The position numbers and the translations under genes are program-made. Positions 47,339 through 59,325 of a stretch of DNA of 64,000 bases are shown here, piece by piece. The DNA lies in contig OY282609.1 of assembly GCA_958298945.1 (NCBI GenBank), forward strand, positions 56,578,220 to 56,642,219. Direction: 5' to 3'. The DNA is from Atherix ibis. Lineage: Eukaryota; Arthropoda; Insecta; Diptera; Athericidae. The number at the start of each line of letters is the position of its first letter. Positions within the stretch are counted from its first letter, which is position 1. The notes under the pieces were generated by a model. That model searched no databases and was not told the origin of the DNA. It saw nothing but the letters and a program-made list of their open reading frames with translations.

Positions 47339-49294
47339 TCAGAAATCACTACCTAAAGCGAAAGGTGTCTCCACTTTTGTGTAAACAAAAATTACACCAT
47401 ACGATCTGTAATGATTTAGTTTTTATATACGTTCTCTCTCTCAATATTTTTATTCTGTTTTTCATTCTTTTTGTTAAAAAATCACTTACGATTTAGAGCA
47501 ATTTTCACCCATCAAAATACGATCTTCATTTTTGATTAAACTATAATTGCCACAGAATCCAAAAAGATATTGAAAATAAGTAGAACATCGAACTCCCCAA
47601 AATCCTAATTCAGTAGAAATTGACTCAGTGAAATATGTTGTTGCCATCATATGACTGCAAAGTGGTTTATCTGGAAAGCATATTTTGAAATTGAATTTAT
47701 GTAGTTTCTTATTAGAAAAATTATTTAGTGGACCTTATACGACTTTCAAGGAATTTATTGTAATACAAAAACCTTGAAAATCTACTTTACGATTACTTTC
47801 GTATAATATTTTTGGGGGTATTTTCCTTTTTTTATAATTTTCTTTTTTTTTTGCTACTGACTTTTCTCTATTTAAATTATTGTTTTTTTTCTTCAATATC
47901 TAATTGTGGAGTTTGCTGTTAGATTATTTAGTATTCAAATCGTGCAGCAATTGCGGTGGTAATCAGTGTCAGTAAACTATTACATTCAAACAACAATATA
48001 ACGATTTATAACCATTTAAAATAATATTATTCATATTTTGTCTTATAATATCTTATATAAAATGAAATTGTTATCTTTTATTTTCTTATAAATTTTTTTT
48101 AAAACTATAAAAAATAACGAAAAAAGAAATATTTTTATTAGAAACACATCAATTATTATAAATGTTTTTCTATCGAAACTTATCCGCTATCATTAAAAAA
48201 ATAGAAACGCCTAAATATCAAATAATCTGAGTTTCGTTATCAGTCATTACTCTAAATAATCCGCGAAAATTTTAAATCGAAATATTGTTTGTTTTCTTCA
48301 GATTATCAAAATATAAAAAACTGAATTTTCTTTTCTATAAAAATGTTTGATTAACCAAAAAGATAGACACTAAAAATAGTATTATTCGACTTACTTTCAA
48401 CTTCATAGCATGTTGGCTGTAATTGACCACCATTAACATAAAAGTCCACATGTCCACAAGGTTCAATTTTACCATATATACCAGCATTTGTGTGTATAAC
48501 ATCTACAAAATCTGCATCGGATTTATCGAGCTTCCAATTAATATTTGCCCGTACAAATAGTGGTAGTGCTGGATCTAATCCTAGGATTTTATTAATAGCT
48601 TTTTCAGTATAAGTTATTCAACAAAGGAGTTATGTTTTTTAATTTAGCAGCATTTGTAAATAGTACTAACCTGTTATTCGATGTATCTTTTCACTTGTAG
48701 TTTTTTCTAAGGCGTTACTAGCAAAACCAGCTGCATGAGCACCTAAACTAAATCCAATTAGATGAGTGTTAGTCACATTGAATGAAGGATAATTTTTTTG
48801 TAGGTTTAAGAGGAACGTGGTTACACATTCCCCAGCCTGTTTACTATTCAATACAGCCGCTGGATAACATGGTATTGTTGATAGTTCATGCCAATCAATT
48901 GCAATAATATTTTTTATATCCTTTTTCCAATAAGCTACAATAATATCCATATTATTAAGTATTTGTTATTATTATAGTGAATATTATAGTAACCTTTGGC
49001 AATATTGCCAACTTGTTCGAATTTTTCCGTTTCCGCATAGCCTGGAATAATAAGTTTCAATTCTTTTCCAAGATCGATCCATTGTGGAATTTTTGGATTT
49101 TTATAATCGATAGCGGTCAAATCGGTATTATGTGTATTGTTGTCACCATAAAAGAGCGCATAGAATTTGATAAAACTACTTTCACAGACCTCGAAATACT
49201 GGAAAATGCAATGGCCTACCGTTAGATGTATACTTTCCGTATTTGATTGAATCAGAAGCACTAAAAAACAAAGCCGAATTGTATAATTAAACAT
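47339..49294 (-). CDS. secreted lipase-family protein 3 (short lid), five exons, complete
   Basis: Exons: 49294-48994, 48934-48671, 48580-48395, 47670-47490, 47405-47339; 332 residues, all joins in frame. The start MFNYTIRLCFLVLLIQSNTE is a clear signal peptide. Core: ELKLIIPGYAET (oxyanion region, Pro instead of the usual His in IIxHGY), HLIGFSLGAHAAG (Ser163), GLDPALPLFV (Asp191), HVDFYVNGGQLQPTC and LCSHMMATTYF (His257). Eight residues lie between the lid cysteines. The last exon is only 67 nt and encodes YTKVETPFALGSDF, the conserved PPFALG-type end; it was found by matching the TC|A split codon to donor gtaagt at 47489. An intron of 723 bases separates exons 3 and 4. The replaced His in the HGY motif may weaken activity. 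Confidence 0.88.
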
Positions 49295-49316
49295 TTTTAA
49301 TTAGCGTAAAATACTT

Positions 49317-49590
49317 AAAATAGGTCGGGCAGCACAGCGCGATAAGGAAGTCAAATCAATCTTGATATGTTGCTTCGTCGGTCGAAACTGTGATGGTTTT
49401 GTGTTTCTGGAACGTCTACCAACAAATTCTATCGAACCGTACCACCTTTGCATATTCAATGACATGCCGCTTGTACGTTTGCTTTCGATTGACAAAATTA
49501 TTATGCGTTCAGCATTTCATCAAAATATTTGCATTAATTTGGCATTCTATGAAATGATGGATTTTATTATGTTTCTCTCACCTTAAACTT
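49317..49590. other. unassigned GC-richer patch upstream of lipase 3
   Basis: Both strands carry open frames of 64-74 residues, and the composition is less AT-rich than the flanks. No family is recognised. It could be the lipase 3 promoter or an old repeat. Confidence 0.25.
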
Positions 49591-49844
49591 GAATTTTTTA
49601 TTTGGTATTTGCCGAATTATATATAGGTCATATTAATATTAATAATAATAAAGTTTTTCATATTTCCTTTTTTTGACAACTACAATCATCCTCCCTTCAA
49701 GACTGCTAATCTTGTGGTACTTAACTCACTCTGCCATATATGCTTAGCAATTGCCACCATATTCAAAATTTCTTTTCGCGTGATAATACTTTCATTGTAG
49801 AGATTTTAGATCCGTTAATACCTTTTCCAAGTTACTTTCTTAAT

Positions 49845-51021
49845 CCAGGTGTATAAGCTTAATTATCCGCTGTTTATTAATAGATGGCGTGAGTGAGCGT
49901 ATTAAGCTAACATGGGCACGCCATACTTTTTTTTTAATGAGTTTGACATCTGTCAACATTAATCAGTGCACATTATCAGCAATTTCCTACAACAACATAT
50001 ATTTTTCCTTTGGTAATCATATGTAGTTTTGTCCCAGAGAAAGAGCATATGCGGGAAGCTCTGCTTTTCTGCTTCAATTTGAAGAAATGGGCTGCCGAAT
50101 CGCATCGAATGGTTACGGAGGCCTATCGTGATAGTGCTTTATCGGAAACAACCGAGATTGGTTTCGTCGATTCAAAGACGGCAATTTTGACTTGTGGGAC
50201 AAAAGCGTGAAAAAAGACGATACCCAATCGCAAAAACTGCTCGCGGAGTAATTGGATGTTACTCAACCAGCCATTTCCATGCGTCTGCATACCATGGACA
50301 AGATTGAAAAGATCGGAAAATGGGTGCCGCATGAATTGAACGATATGCGTCGTTCCTGCATCGGATTGTGACAGGCGATGAAAAGTGGATATATTTCAAG
50401 AATCCTTAATGCAAGAAATCGTGGGTTGATCCCGACCAACCATCAACATCTTCTCCAAGACCAAATCGCTTCGGACGGAAGACCAAATCGCTTCGGATCA
50501 GCAGGGTATCGTCTACTATGAGATGTTGAAACCTGGTGAAACTGTCAATGCCCACCGCTACCACCACTAACTGATAAAATTGCACCGTACTCTGCGTGAA
50601 AAAAGAATGGATTATCAACATAGACCTGACAAGCTGATTTTCTTCCACGACAACGCACCATCACACATCAACATCAAAAAAGGTCCAAATCTACTTGGAG
50701 ACACTCAACTGGGAGGTGCACCCTACCCCGCTTATTCACCAGACCTGCCCCTTCCGACTACCACCTGTTTTCGTCGATGGGCCACGCGCTCGCTGAGCAG
50801 CACTTTGATTCTTACTAAAACGTCCGAAAATGGGTTGATGAGTGGTTTGCCTTGCAAGTGAAGGATTTTTTTTTGGCGTGGTATCCACAAATTGTCCGAG
50901 AGATGGGAAAAAATTGTAGCTAGCGAGGGCAAGTACTTTGAATAAATTTGTTTTTGCTTTCTATGAAAAAAACATGTCTTTTTTTTGACTAAAAGCAGAG
51001 GATTTAAGCTTATACACCTGG
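49845..51021 (+). mobile_element. Mos1-like mariner D3, both ends present, broken
   Basis: Ends ccaggtgtataagctta and taagcttatacacctgg; TA follows at 51022-51023, but the left target base pair is changed. Transposase: LLFCFNLKKWAAESHRM, frameshift in the helix-turn-helix (TTEIGFVDSK), the 48-nt deletion shared with D2, loss of the block before RRSCIGL (RQNTCKILLARQKRK missing), duplication of a short stretch near 50455-50490, and frameshifts in the YSPDL block. It is the most decayed of the four D copies. Confidence 0.85.
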
Positions 51022-51179
51022 TATATATAAAAAAATTTAGTTGCTTCACAAAATTTATCTACATAAAACTGCTCCATACCATCAACTCTCGACCAGTTTA
51101 GCATTAATAATTAGTAACGCTCACCCCTACAATAATTAAATTCGCCGAATAGCTTCATAGTCGTGGCGACCTTATATAC

Positions 51180-51640
51180 AAAGAAACAACAAATAAAGTC
51201 TTGATATTAATCATCATTAGCAATGGTGCAACAACCGCCAGTCCGGTCTAGGCCTGCTGAGTTAGATATCCCTGCGTCACGCAGTCTTTCAATTCAACAC
51301 ATTCAGCATGTTTTTGGCGTCCTGAGTAACGTCGTCGCTCCACCGAAGGCAGGGCCTATTTCTCTGGGACGATAATTGTAGCCACTGTAGACTTTCGGGG
51401 TAGGATCTTTCGAATCCAAACGCTGTCTTTTGAGCTTAATTTTATGTACAATCGGGCGGTCACGGCAACGCTTCAGGATTTCGCTGTTAAATATGCTCCG
51501 GAATCATCCATACATGCCTAGGGGACCAAACATTATGTTTGCTGAGAACCCAACTTTCCGAAGAATACATGAGTACTGACAAGACTAGTGTTTTACGGTA
51601 GTAGCTTCGCTGCTATAGTTAGAATTTTCTAGCGAAATAA
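51180..51640 (-). pseudogene. LINE 3' fragment (RTE/CR1-like tail)
   Basis: The minus strand reads VLMYSSESWVLSKHN (the YGSETWTL block after the thumb). Further on it has WSDDVTQDAKNM, then RDIWLSRPRPDWRLLHHC-like residues with stops. This is the usual W-x2-D-V...W tail of such LINEs. It may be the same family as the fragment at 8090-9420. Confidence 0.5.
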
Positions 51641-51989
51641 TTTAGACTGACTGAAGTAGGCAATGTTGTTATCAGGTGCGACCGTTGTTTTGATATTAAC
51701 GACCTATAATTGTGTTGATAATATTTTTTTCATAAGCAATATTCTCAGCTATTTTTATATTAATGTTATTGACGCTTATTTTTTGGTATTTTGTATTAAG
51801 TTTCCAATAAATAAAACTCGACCGATTCATATTTTTACAGAAATTTGTTCCTAGAAGTGTTGGATGAACTTGGGTGATGTTTTACTATTTATTACTGATA
51901 CGGTAGTAAATAAACACATGGTATTATTTATAGTCCTAGAACTCATTGCTGATGATCATGAACTAAATTGTGGGATTTTGAATAATTTT

Positions 51990-52630
51990 CCATGGCGAAA
52001 TGTGGGTTTATTCAAATGACCCAGCTCTCAAAAAACATTCAATACAACATGCTGAATAAAAGGAATTTCGAATGTTTTGGGTTCCAAATCATGTGAGTAT
52101 TTTGAGTAATGAGTACGGATATAAGGTTGTGCGGGACACTCTCCTGTGTTCAGCATCCACAGTAATCTATAACTTTCCTTGCTAGTGCTAACTAATCATC
52201 TTTAACCACTCATAGACAAATGGCTTTTACCTGTAAACCAGTCATTGGCCTTTTACCAGTAAACCAGTTTACTCAACATCCTTACCAAAATTTCGGACCG
52301 AAAGCTGTTCATAATTGGGATTGGAATTCTGCTCTCATCCATAATTTCCTATTTGGAAGTCACTCTCATCCCATCTGTTAATCCTGTGGCGTTTAGGCTA
52401 CAAACTCTCACATACTAGCGAATGCCAACTAACCCAAAATTACTTCGCAAATAGGATTCGTTCCATTATGGAGCTCATTGAGCCAACAATCCCGTTTCCA
52501 AGTCATATATTTAATTTTATCAAACAAACTTCACATAATATAACAATTTGTCAATACTTCTTGCAACATGTCTAAAGGACCTTCCAAACAAACTTCACGA
52601 AATATTTAATAAACAATAAATTATAATCGA
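51990..52630 (+). pseudogene. LINE fragment with RNase H end
   Basis: The plus strand reads FWVPNHVSILSNEYGYKVV, the WVPSHVGIxGNExAD block of LINE RNase H domains. Further on it shares gcgaatgccaactaaccca with the fragment at 22330-22680. Stops are frequent. Confidence 0.5.
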
Positions 52631-53540
52631 AATGAAATGTTTGAGCTGCACTGGTGTAAACAGAATACTAAACCACAGCCAAGCAAAGAAATTAAGGTTG
52701 TTGTCAAAGATATATGTGCATGCGGTTTGTGTCTCAAAGACGTCGATCAATTTGCTCAACAAGTTTAATGAAATTATTTTTTCTATTATAATAATTTGAT
52801 TTTAATATTTTTGATCTATAGGCAAAATTTTTATACTCGTAATAAAACAACATGAATCTTTGAATTGAGAATCTGCTATTGACATCATATGAAAACCTCA
52901 TAAATGTTAATTAAAAAACGACGAATCTACTCGGATTTTACAATAAATAATAACTTACATTTTTTTAAAAAAATATGTACTCGTGAGCAGTTTTAGTAAA
53001 TTATAATTAATAAAATATCTAAATGACATTCGATTTTTTTTAACTACAACAACTACGAATGGACTGAACAAATTTTATCGTGAAATAGAAAAAAATAACT
53101 TACGATTACAATTATTCTATTCTATATTTACCAAATTATTTATAAATGTTATAATTTTTTTTCACTTTCGAACATATTTAAGAGGTAATGTAAATACAGC
53201 TAGCTATTCTCAGGTCTTGCTAATTGCTAGGCAGAATATTTGAGTGCAAATTTTTTCTATTAGCGTAAATATTTTTTCATCAAATAAATTTTCAAATTTT
53301 AAATAATATGTAAATAATGCTTACATACAAATATGGTTTGAGTATTTTAAATTCATGTATTAAACGTATTAAAATCAAAAATTTATTGTAAAATTATTGG
53401 ATTGTCGGAATAGTCATGATGTTTAAAAAGTGTATTTATTTTTATAAAGAACAAAGATCTATCAATGATGTATTGCCTATTTTGCTCGATAACTTTTGTC
53501 ATCTTTGCTCTATAACATTTGTCATAATTCATTGTTCATA
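52631..53540. other. AT-rich spacer
   Basis: No gene or repeat recognised. It ends at the TA target of mariner E2. Confidence 0.4.
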
Positions 53541-54806
53541 CGAGGGTCGTTTAATAAGTCCTTAGAAAATCCGAGAAATTGCGCTCGTAGTGTCGGTTTT
53601 TTTTGTAAGTAGCATTATCGACAGGAAAGCTGTCAAAATTTCAGCTCGATCCATAGCGTAGGTCAATTTCTATCGTCGATTAAAGTTAACGACATTTATT
53701 TGTGCATAACAATGGAAAAAAGCGAGTTTAGGGCTGTCATCAAACATCTCCATTTGAAAGGCTTAAGCCCGAAAGAAATCAAAGCCGAGTTGGATGCAGT
53801 TCATGGCACATCTGCACCTGTGTTTGCAACGGTTTACAATTGGGTGAATGAATTTAAACGTGGCCGCTCATCCACAAAAGATGAACATCGTTCAGGACGC
53901 CCAGTTGAGGTGTCTACTCCTGAAATCATCGACAAAATCCACGATCTGATTTTGAACGATCGGCGAATTAAAGTGCGCGAATTAGTTGAGGCCACGGGCA
54001 TATCACAAGGTACAGTCGCTTCAATTTTGCATGAAAAATTGTCTGTGCAAAAAATTTCGGCAAGATGGGTGCCACATTTGCTCTCAGAGTAGAATAAGCG
54101 CAATCAAGTAGTGGACTCTGAGGCTATGTTGGCACTCTTTCATCGCAATCCTGCCGAATTCCTTCGTCGATATATCACTGTGGACGAAACCTGGATACAT
54201 TACTACACTCCAGAAACGAAGAGACAGTCATCACAGTGGATTTTCAAGGGTGAACGGGCTCCGAGAAGGCAAAAACTGTGCCATCGGCCGGCAAGGTGAT
54301 GGCCACGGTCTTTTGGGATTCGCAGGGCATCATTTTTATCGACTACTTGGAAAAAGGAAAAACAAAAACAGGAGCGTATTACGCGTCGTTATTGCAACGG
54401 TTGAGCGAGGAAATCAAAGAGAAACGCCCCCATCTGAAGAAGAAAAAAATCCTCTTGCATCAGGTTAATGCGCGTGTGCACACCTGCGCTGTTTCCATGG
54501 CCAAAATTGTGGAATTGAGAATGTAATTGTTGCAGCATCCCGCTTATTCACCAAATTTGGCCCCGAGTGACTATTTTCTTTTTCCCAATCTGAAGAAATG
54601 GCTTGGCGGACGACGGTTCACTTCCAACGAGGACGTCATTGCTCAAACGGATGAGTATTTTGCAGAACTTCCGAAATCCTATTTTTTGGACGGGATAAAA
54701 ATTTTGGAAAAACGGTTGGGAAAGTGTATAGAGCTAAAAGGAGATTATGTGAAAAAATAAAACAGTTTTTTCCATCTTTTTCTAAGGACTTATTGTACGA
54801 CCCTCG
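53541..54806 (+). mobile_element. irritans-like mariner E2, full length, broken
   Basis: Ends cgagggtcgtttaataagtc and the inverse (...gacttattgtacgaccctcg), TA at 53539-53540; 1266 bp. Transposase from ATG 53712: MEKSEFRAVIKHLHLKG, helix-turn-helix, SARWVPHLLSE, then TAG at 54090. The second part has VDETWIHYYTP. A one-base deletion near 54263 shifts the frame. The second catalytic Asp is lost (HQDNARVH of E1 is HQVNARVH here), and a TAA lies at 54524. It is inserted at the edge of mariner G. Confidence 0.9.
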
Positions 54807-55650
54807 TGGAAGGATCTGTCTTTATCGGCAAAGAACTGAACATGGTGCAGATTTACAGCCTCATCTAAATTGAAGGTCATACCATGCAAGGAGATATGAA
54901 GAGACCGAAACAAGTGGAAGTCTGACAGTACAAGGTCAGGCGAGTGTGGTGGGTGTGGCAACACAGCCCATCCAAGCTCCAATCGTTTTTGACGGGTGAT
55001 CAAACTTGTCTGTGATCTTGCGTTGTCGTGATGGAACACAATTCCTTTACGACTAACGAGCTCCGTATGTTTCTGGATGATGGATTTATTCAAACTATAC
55101 AATTGCCGATAGTACACTTCTGAATTGATTGTTTGGTTACTTGGTAGAAGCTCAAAATAAACAACAGCTTTAAAATCCCACCACACTAAGAGCATAACCT
55201 TCCTCTGATTAAAGCCCGCTTTTGATGTAGCTTGGGGCGGATCATCAGGACGGCACCAGCACCGTTTGCGAGCCATATTGTTGTAACCGATTTACTTTTC
55301 ATTACCAGTTATCAATCGCTTCAAAAAAGGATCATTTTCATCACATTTAATGAACATTTCGCAGATGTTTATGCATGCCGTTAAATGAACTCCTTTGAGT
55401 TGACGAGGAACCCAAATATTGGGCTTGCTTACACGTATGTATCCCAGCTTCTTCAAGTGGTCGTGAACGGTGTGGTGTAATGCTGGTTATTTAATGCATT
55501 CATTTTATAGTCATCAACCTTGGTTATCCTTCCTGACGAAGGAGCTTCGTTGAGATCAAAGTCACCAGCATGGAATTTTGTGGACCATCATTGGCATTGT
55601 CATCGTAAACTTTACGCAAAATTTTTGAAGCTTGGTGCAAGTTCTTCACT
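54807..55650 (-). mobile_element. mariner G (mellifera/cecropia-like), truncated by E2
   Basis: The minus strand reads, from about 55640: DFDLNEAPSSGRITKV (end of the DNA-binding part), HDHLKKLGYIRVSKPNIW, VPRQLKGVH, FLKRLITGNEK then a stop where Trp is expected, VMLLVWWDFKAVVYF, FHHDNARSQTS (second Asp) and HSPDLVLSDFHLF (third Asp). It stops at FFADKDRSFHEG, where mariner E2 begins. The missing 3' end is not found on the other side of E2. Confidence 0.8.
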
Positions 55651-56122
55651 TTACGGAAGTAAAAAAATAAAATATAGCAAAAATATAATCTTCAATCTTC
55701 GATGTTTAACTTGTCTTAATATCCATAGAAAATAAACGAAGCTATTAAATGACATAACAATAACACAGATGCAAATAAGGCTAGTACTTCTAAAAAAGAA
55801 GAAACCCCCAAATTCATGCAAGTTATTTATTTGGAATTTTCTAAATTTTCGTTAAAGTTTGCATTCTTTATGATTTTTTTTAATAGAACTACTATTAATA
55901 TTTTCGTTAGGGATTTAAATATAAATGATTAAAAGTTCATATTTTCAATATTTGCTAACCAAAATTCATAGAGAGAAATTGCAGAAATAATCTTAGTCAA
56001 GCCTTTACCACTTGTAAAATAAATGAAAAACAAAGTTTAGAATTTCTGTTACAAATTAAATGTTTAAATCACTAATAATCAATGATTTGAATCAATTGAT
56101 AAGCACTGGGGATTTGCCTTTA
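55651..56122. other. AT-rich spacer
   Basis: Nothing recognised. Confidence 0.4.
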
Positions 56123-57404
56123 CCATGTGTATAAGATTAAATCCGCTGTTTGGTCTCAGATGGCGTGAGTGAGCGTATTAAGCTACCATTGGCACGCCAT
56201 ACTTTTTTTTAATGAGTTCGACATCTGCCAACATTAATCAGTATACATTGTCAGCAATTTCGTACAACAGCATACATTTTTCCTTTGGTAATCATGCCTA
56301 GTTTTGTGCCAGAAAAAGAGTATATGCTGGAAGCTCTGCTTTCCTGCTTCAATTTGTAGAAATCGGCTGCCGAGTCGTATCGAATGCTTATGGAGGACTA
56401 TGGTGACAGTGCTTTATCAGAAACAACGTGCCGATATTGGTTTCGTCAGTTCAAAGACGGCAATTTTGACTTATGGGACAAAAGCGTGAAAATCGGCCTA
56501 GGAAGGTTGAGGACCATCAATTGCAAGCTCTTTTGGACGAAGACGAAACCCAATCGCAAAAAATGCTCACGGAACAATTGGGTGTTACTCAACCAGCCAT
56601 TTCTATGCGTCTGCGTGCCATAGGGAAGATTGAAAAGATCGGAATGGGTGCCGCATGAATTGAACGATATGCAGATGGAGCGACGCCAAAACACATGCAA
56701 AATTTTGCTCGCCAGACAAAAAAGAAAATCGTTCCTGCATCGGATTGTGACAGGCGATGAAAAGTGGATATATTTTGAGAAACCTAAACTCAAGAAATCG
56801 TGGGTTGATCCCGGCCAACCATCAACATCTTCCCCAAGACCAAATCGCTTCGGACGGAAGACGATGCTTTGCGTTTGGTGGGATCAGCAGGCTATCGTCT
56901 ACTATGAGATGTTGAAACCTGGTAAAACTGTCAATGCCCACCGCTACCACCACCAGCTGATCAAATTGCACCATGCTCTGCGTGAAAAAAGGACGAATTA
57001 TCAACAAAGACATGACAAGCTGATTTTCCTCCACGACAACGCACCATCGCACACGTCAAAAATGTCCGAAACTACTTCGAGACACTCAACTGAGAGGTGC
57101 TACCCCACACCGCTTATTCACCAGACCTGATCCCTTCCGACTACCACCTGTTTTCGTCGATGGGCCACGCGCTCGCTGAGCAGCACTTCCATTCTTACGA
57201 AGACGTCCGAAAATGGCTTGATGAGTGGTTTGCCTCGAAAGAAAAGGAATTTTTTGGCGTGGTATCCACAAATTGCCCGACAGATGGGAAAAATGTGTAG
57301 CTAGCAAAGGCAAATACTTTGAATAAATTTGTTTTTGCTTTCTATGAAAAAAAAACATGTGTTTTTTTTATTAAAAAACAGCGAATTTAAACTTATATAC
57401 CTGG
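56123..57404 (+). mobile_element. Mos1-like mariner D4, most complete D copy
   Basis: Ends ccatgtgtataagatta and taaacttatatacctgg, TA at 56121-56122 and 57405-57406; 1282 bp, close to Mos1 length. Transposase: SRIECLWRTM-type N-terminus with a stop (tag) near 56357, TTCRYWFRQFKDGNFDLWD, LQALLDEDETQSQKMLTEQL (48-nt block absent from D2/D3 is present), VTGDEKWIYFEKPK (first Asp), TMLCVWWDQQAIVYYEM and FLHDNAPSHTSKM (second Asp). A base deletion near 57061 shifts the frame before AYSPDLIPSDYHLF (third Asp). Few lesions compared with D1-D3. Confidence 0.9.
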
Positions 57405-57499
57405 TAAATCAATGGTTATTCTGTAAGATTTTTGGTGGAATTTGTATATTTTTGGACTGTTTTTAGAAAACTCATAAAATTATTGTAGAATTTTTTAAT

Positions 57500-58240
57500 T
57501 ATTGATTGCTAAAATCAATAGAGATTTTTGATATTCCAGGGAAAGCAATAGGGAAGAATTGCTCTTGAATAAGGGGGGGATTCGTGTGTTTGGAATGACG
57601 AGCATGAACATTTTTATAATGAGACACCGCCACATCATGAACAAATAGGATTTTAAGATCATGATTAATAAACCCTATTACGAACATAAAAAAGAGTATC
57701 GACAATTTTACAAAATATTTTTGACTTAAAGGATTTGATTCGATGAAAATCGGAAGGCTTAGTACAGCACCAGTATTCTTGTCCGTAAGTCCATAACGTA
57801 TTGTTTAAAAGCACCCTGCTGCCTACTTAGAAGTCTTTCGTTCTTAGTCTTTTAAGTCTTGTCTGTAAATTCCATTTCAACGGTTGTCTAAATACAGTCC
57901 TAGATACCGAACTTTCCTAGGTCGTATCGTATGATATTGCAATTAAGATGTATGGAAGGGTATGGTTCACATTAGAGAGTAGAACTTACGTGAATAGATT
58001 TTACGTTCGGTAATTTTATTCTCCACTTGTTGAACCAATTTTGAAGGGTATGAATTTGGCTTTACAAAATTTTAGAAGCCTGTTAATGATGTTGGCTGGC
58101 TGCATGGCAGGCCCTAGCGTTGTATGCGTAGCGAAGAATGTATTATTACAGATAGGAATATCCATCAACAGGCTTCTAAAACTTTGAAGTGTTAATGTAG
58201 TAGAGGGTGGGATCAAGTATCCTTCTTTGTGGGACAACAG
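57500..58240 (-). pseudogene. Jockey-like LINE 3' fragment
   Basis: The minus strand reads, with stops: a VENKITERKI-like stretch, VRYLGLYLDNR (compare VRYLGLIFDKR at 42 kb), RYGLTDKNTG and HDVAVSHYKNVHARHSKHTNP (compare RELCISRYKKFHSHLSFHPNP). It is the same family as the 41.4-43.6 kb LINE. Confidence 0.65.
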
Positions 58241-59325
58241 TGGATATCGGGCAAGAGTTCATTTGATTCACTTCCTTGGAAATTTATAAGTTAAAATTAA
58301 AATTTAAGTATTACTGAAATTACCAATTTTAATTACTAAATAATTTCCAATTGAAAAAGTGATTTTTTATTGAAAATTCAAACTAAGATCTTACAAACAC
58401 AATACCCAAAATAAAACCTGTATATTTTTATTAAAGCTTATGGACTTTTTGAGCTTTCTAAAATTTTTTTGAGAAAGAAATACATTTCTTAAAAGGAATG
58501 TTTAATTTATATTTGTCCATTTTAATATTTGGCCAATTTCTATTAAAAAGTACAATTTCCTTTATGGAAGAACATTTCGGCTAAGATCCAATTCGGCTAA
58601 GATCCAATTTTCATATAAACATTTTCCCATACAATATATAAAATATTCTCATCATAAACACTCCTTTATTATTCAGTTATTTTTTCGAGTGTAATAAACT
58701 ACCGATTTGAAAAAGAGCATTTTTCTTCGTTTTATTGATTACTAAGAATATAAGTTATCTAATAGTATCCATTGGAATCGATAGTATTGATTTGTAGTCA
58801 AAATTCTTACAATAGAAGAAAAAAATGCTCATGTCTTATTTTTTGTATTTACGAATTTACCAACGTAATTGAGGTGGAGTATGCCAACTATTCTGTGCCA
58901 TTAAACTAAATTATTTTAATCAACGGTTAAGTATCGGTAGAAAAAAAATTCTAGACACGTACTAACAATGAACGAATGGTAAAATGGAGTCGAAGAGAGT
59001 ATCTTTTGCATAATAATAAATATACAAGTTTACATCGGTGAATATCGGTCATCCAATACAATCGGATGATCACTTCCGTCTAATGTAATAATTTTATAAC
59101 TGACAAATGCTGTTATTTCGATTTAAGTTTAGTTCATAAACAACAAAAAAAAACAGTGAACTTTTCGTTATGAATTTCCCTTGTAAGATTACGATTTTTC
59201 AAATAAAATCAAAACACAAGAATTTTGGTTTGAAAAACTTTCTCATTTTTATTCACAAATTTTATCTAAACTAATCTACAATATTTACTTAAAAAAAAAA
59301 TCGATCAATATGATTTACTATAAAG
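58241..59325. other. AT-rich spacer downstream of lipase 4
   Basis: A 16-bp unit (ttcggctaagatccaa) is repeated twice at 58576-58607. Otherwise nothing is recognised. Confidence 0.4.

Noticed and set aside
49317..49590. Overlapping open frames on both strands upstream of lipase 3 as possible genes
   Set aside because: No family, splice signals or start context support either strand; kept only as an unassigned patch.
54301..54806. Several large overlapping frames on both strands within mariners as separate genes
   Set aside because: They are antisense or shifted readings of the transposase coding sequences.
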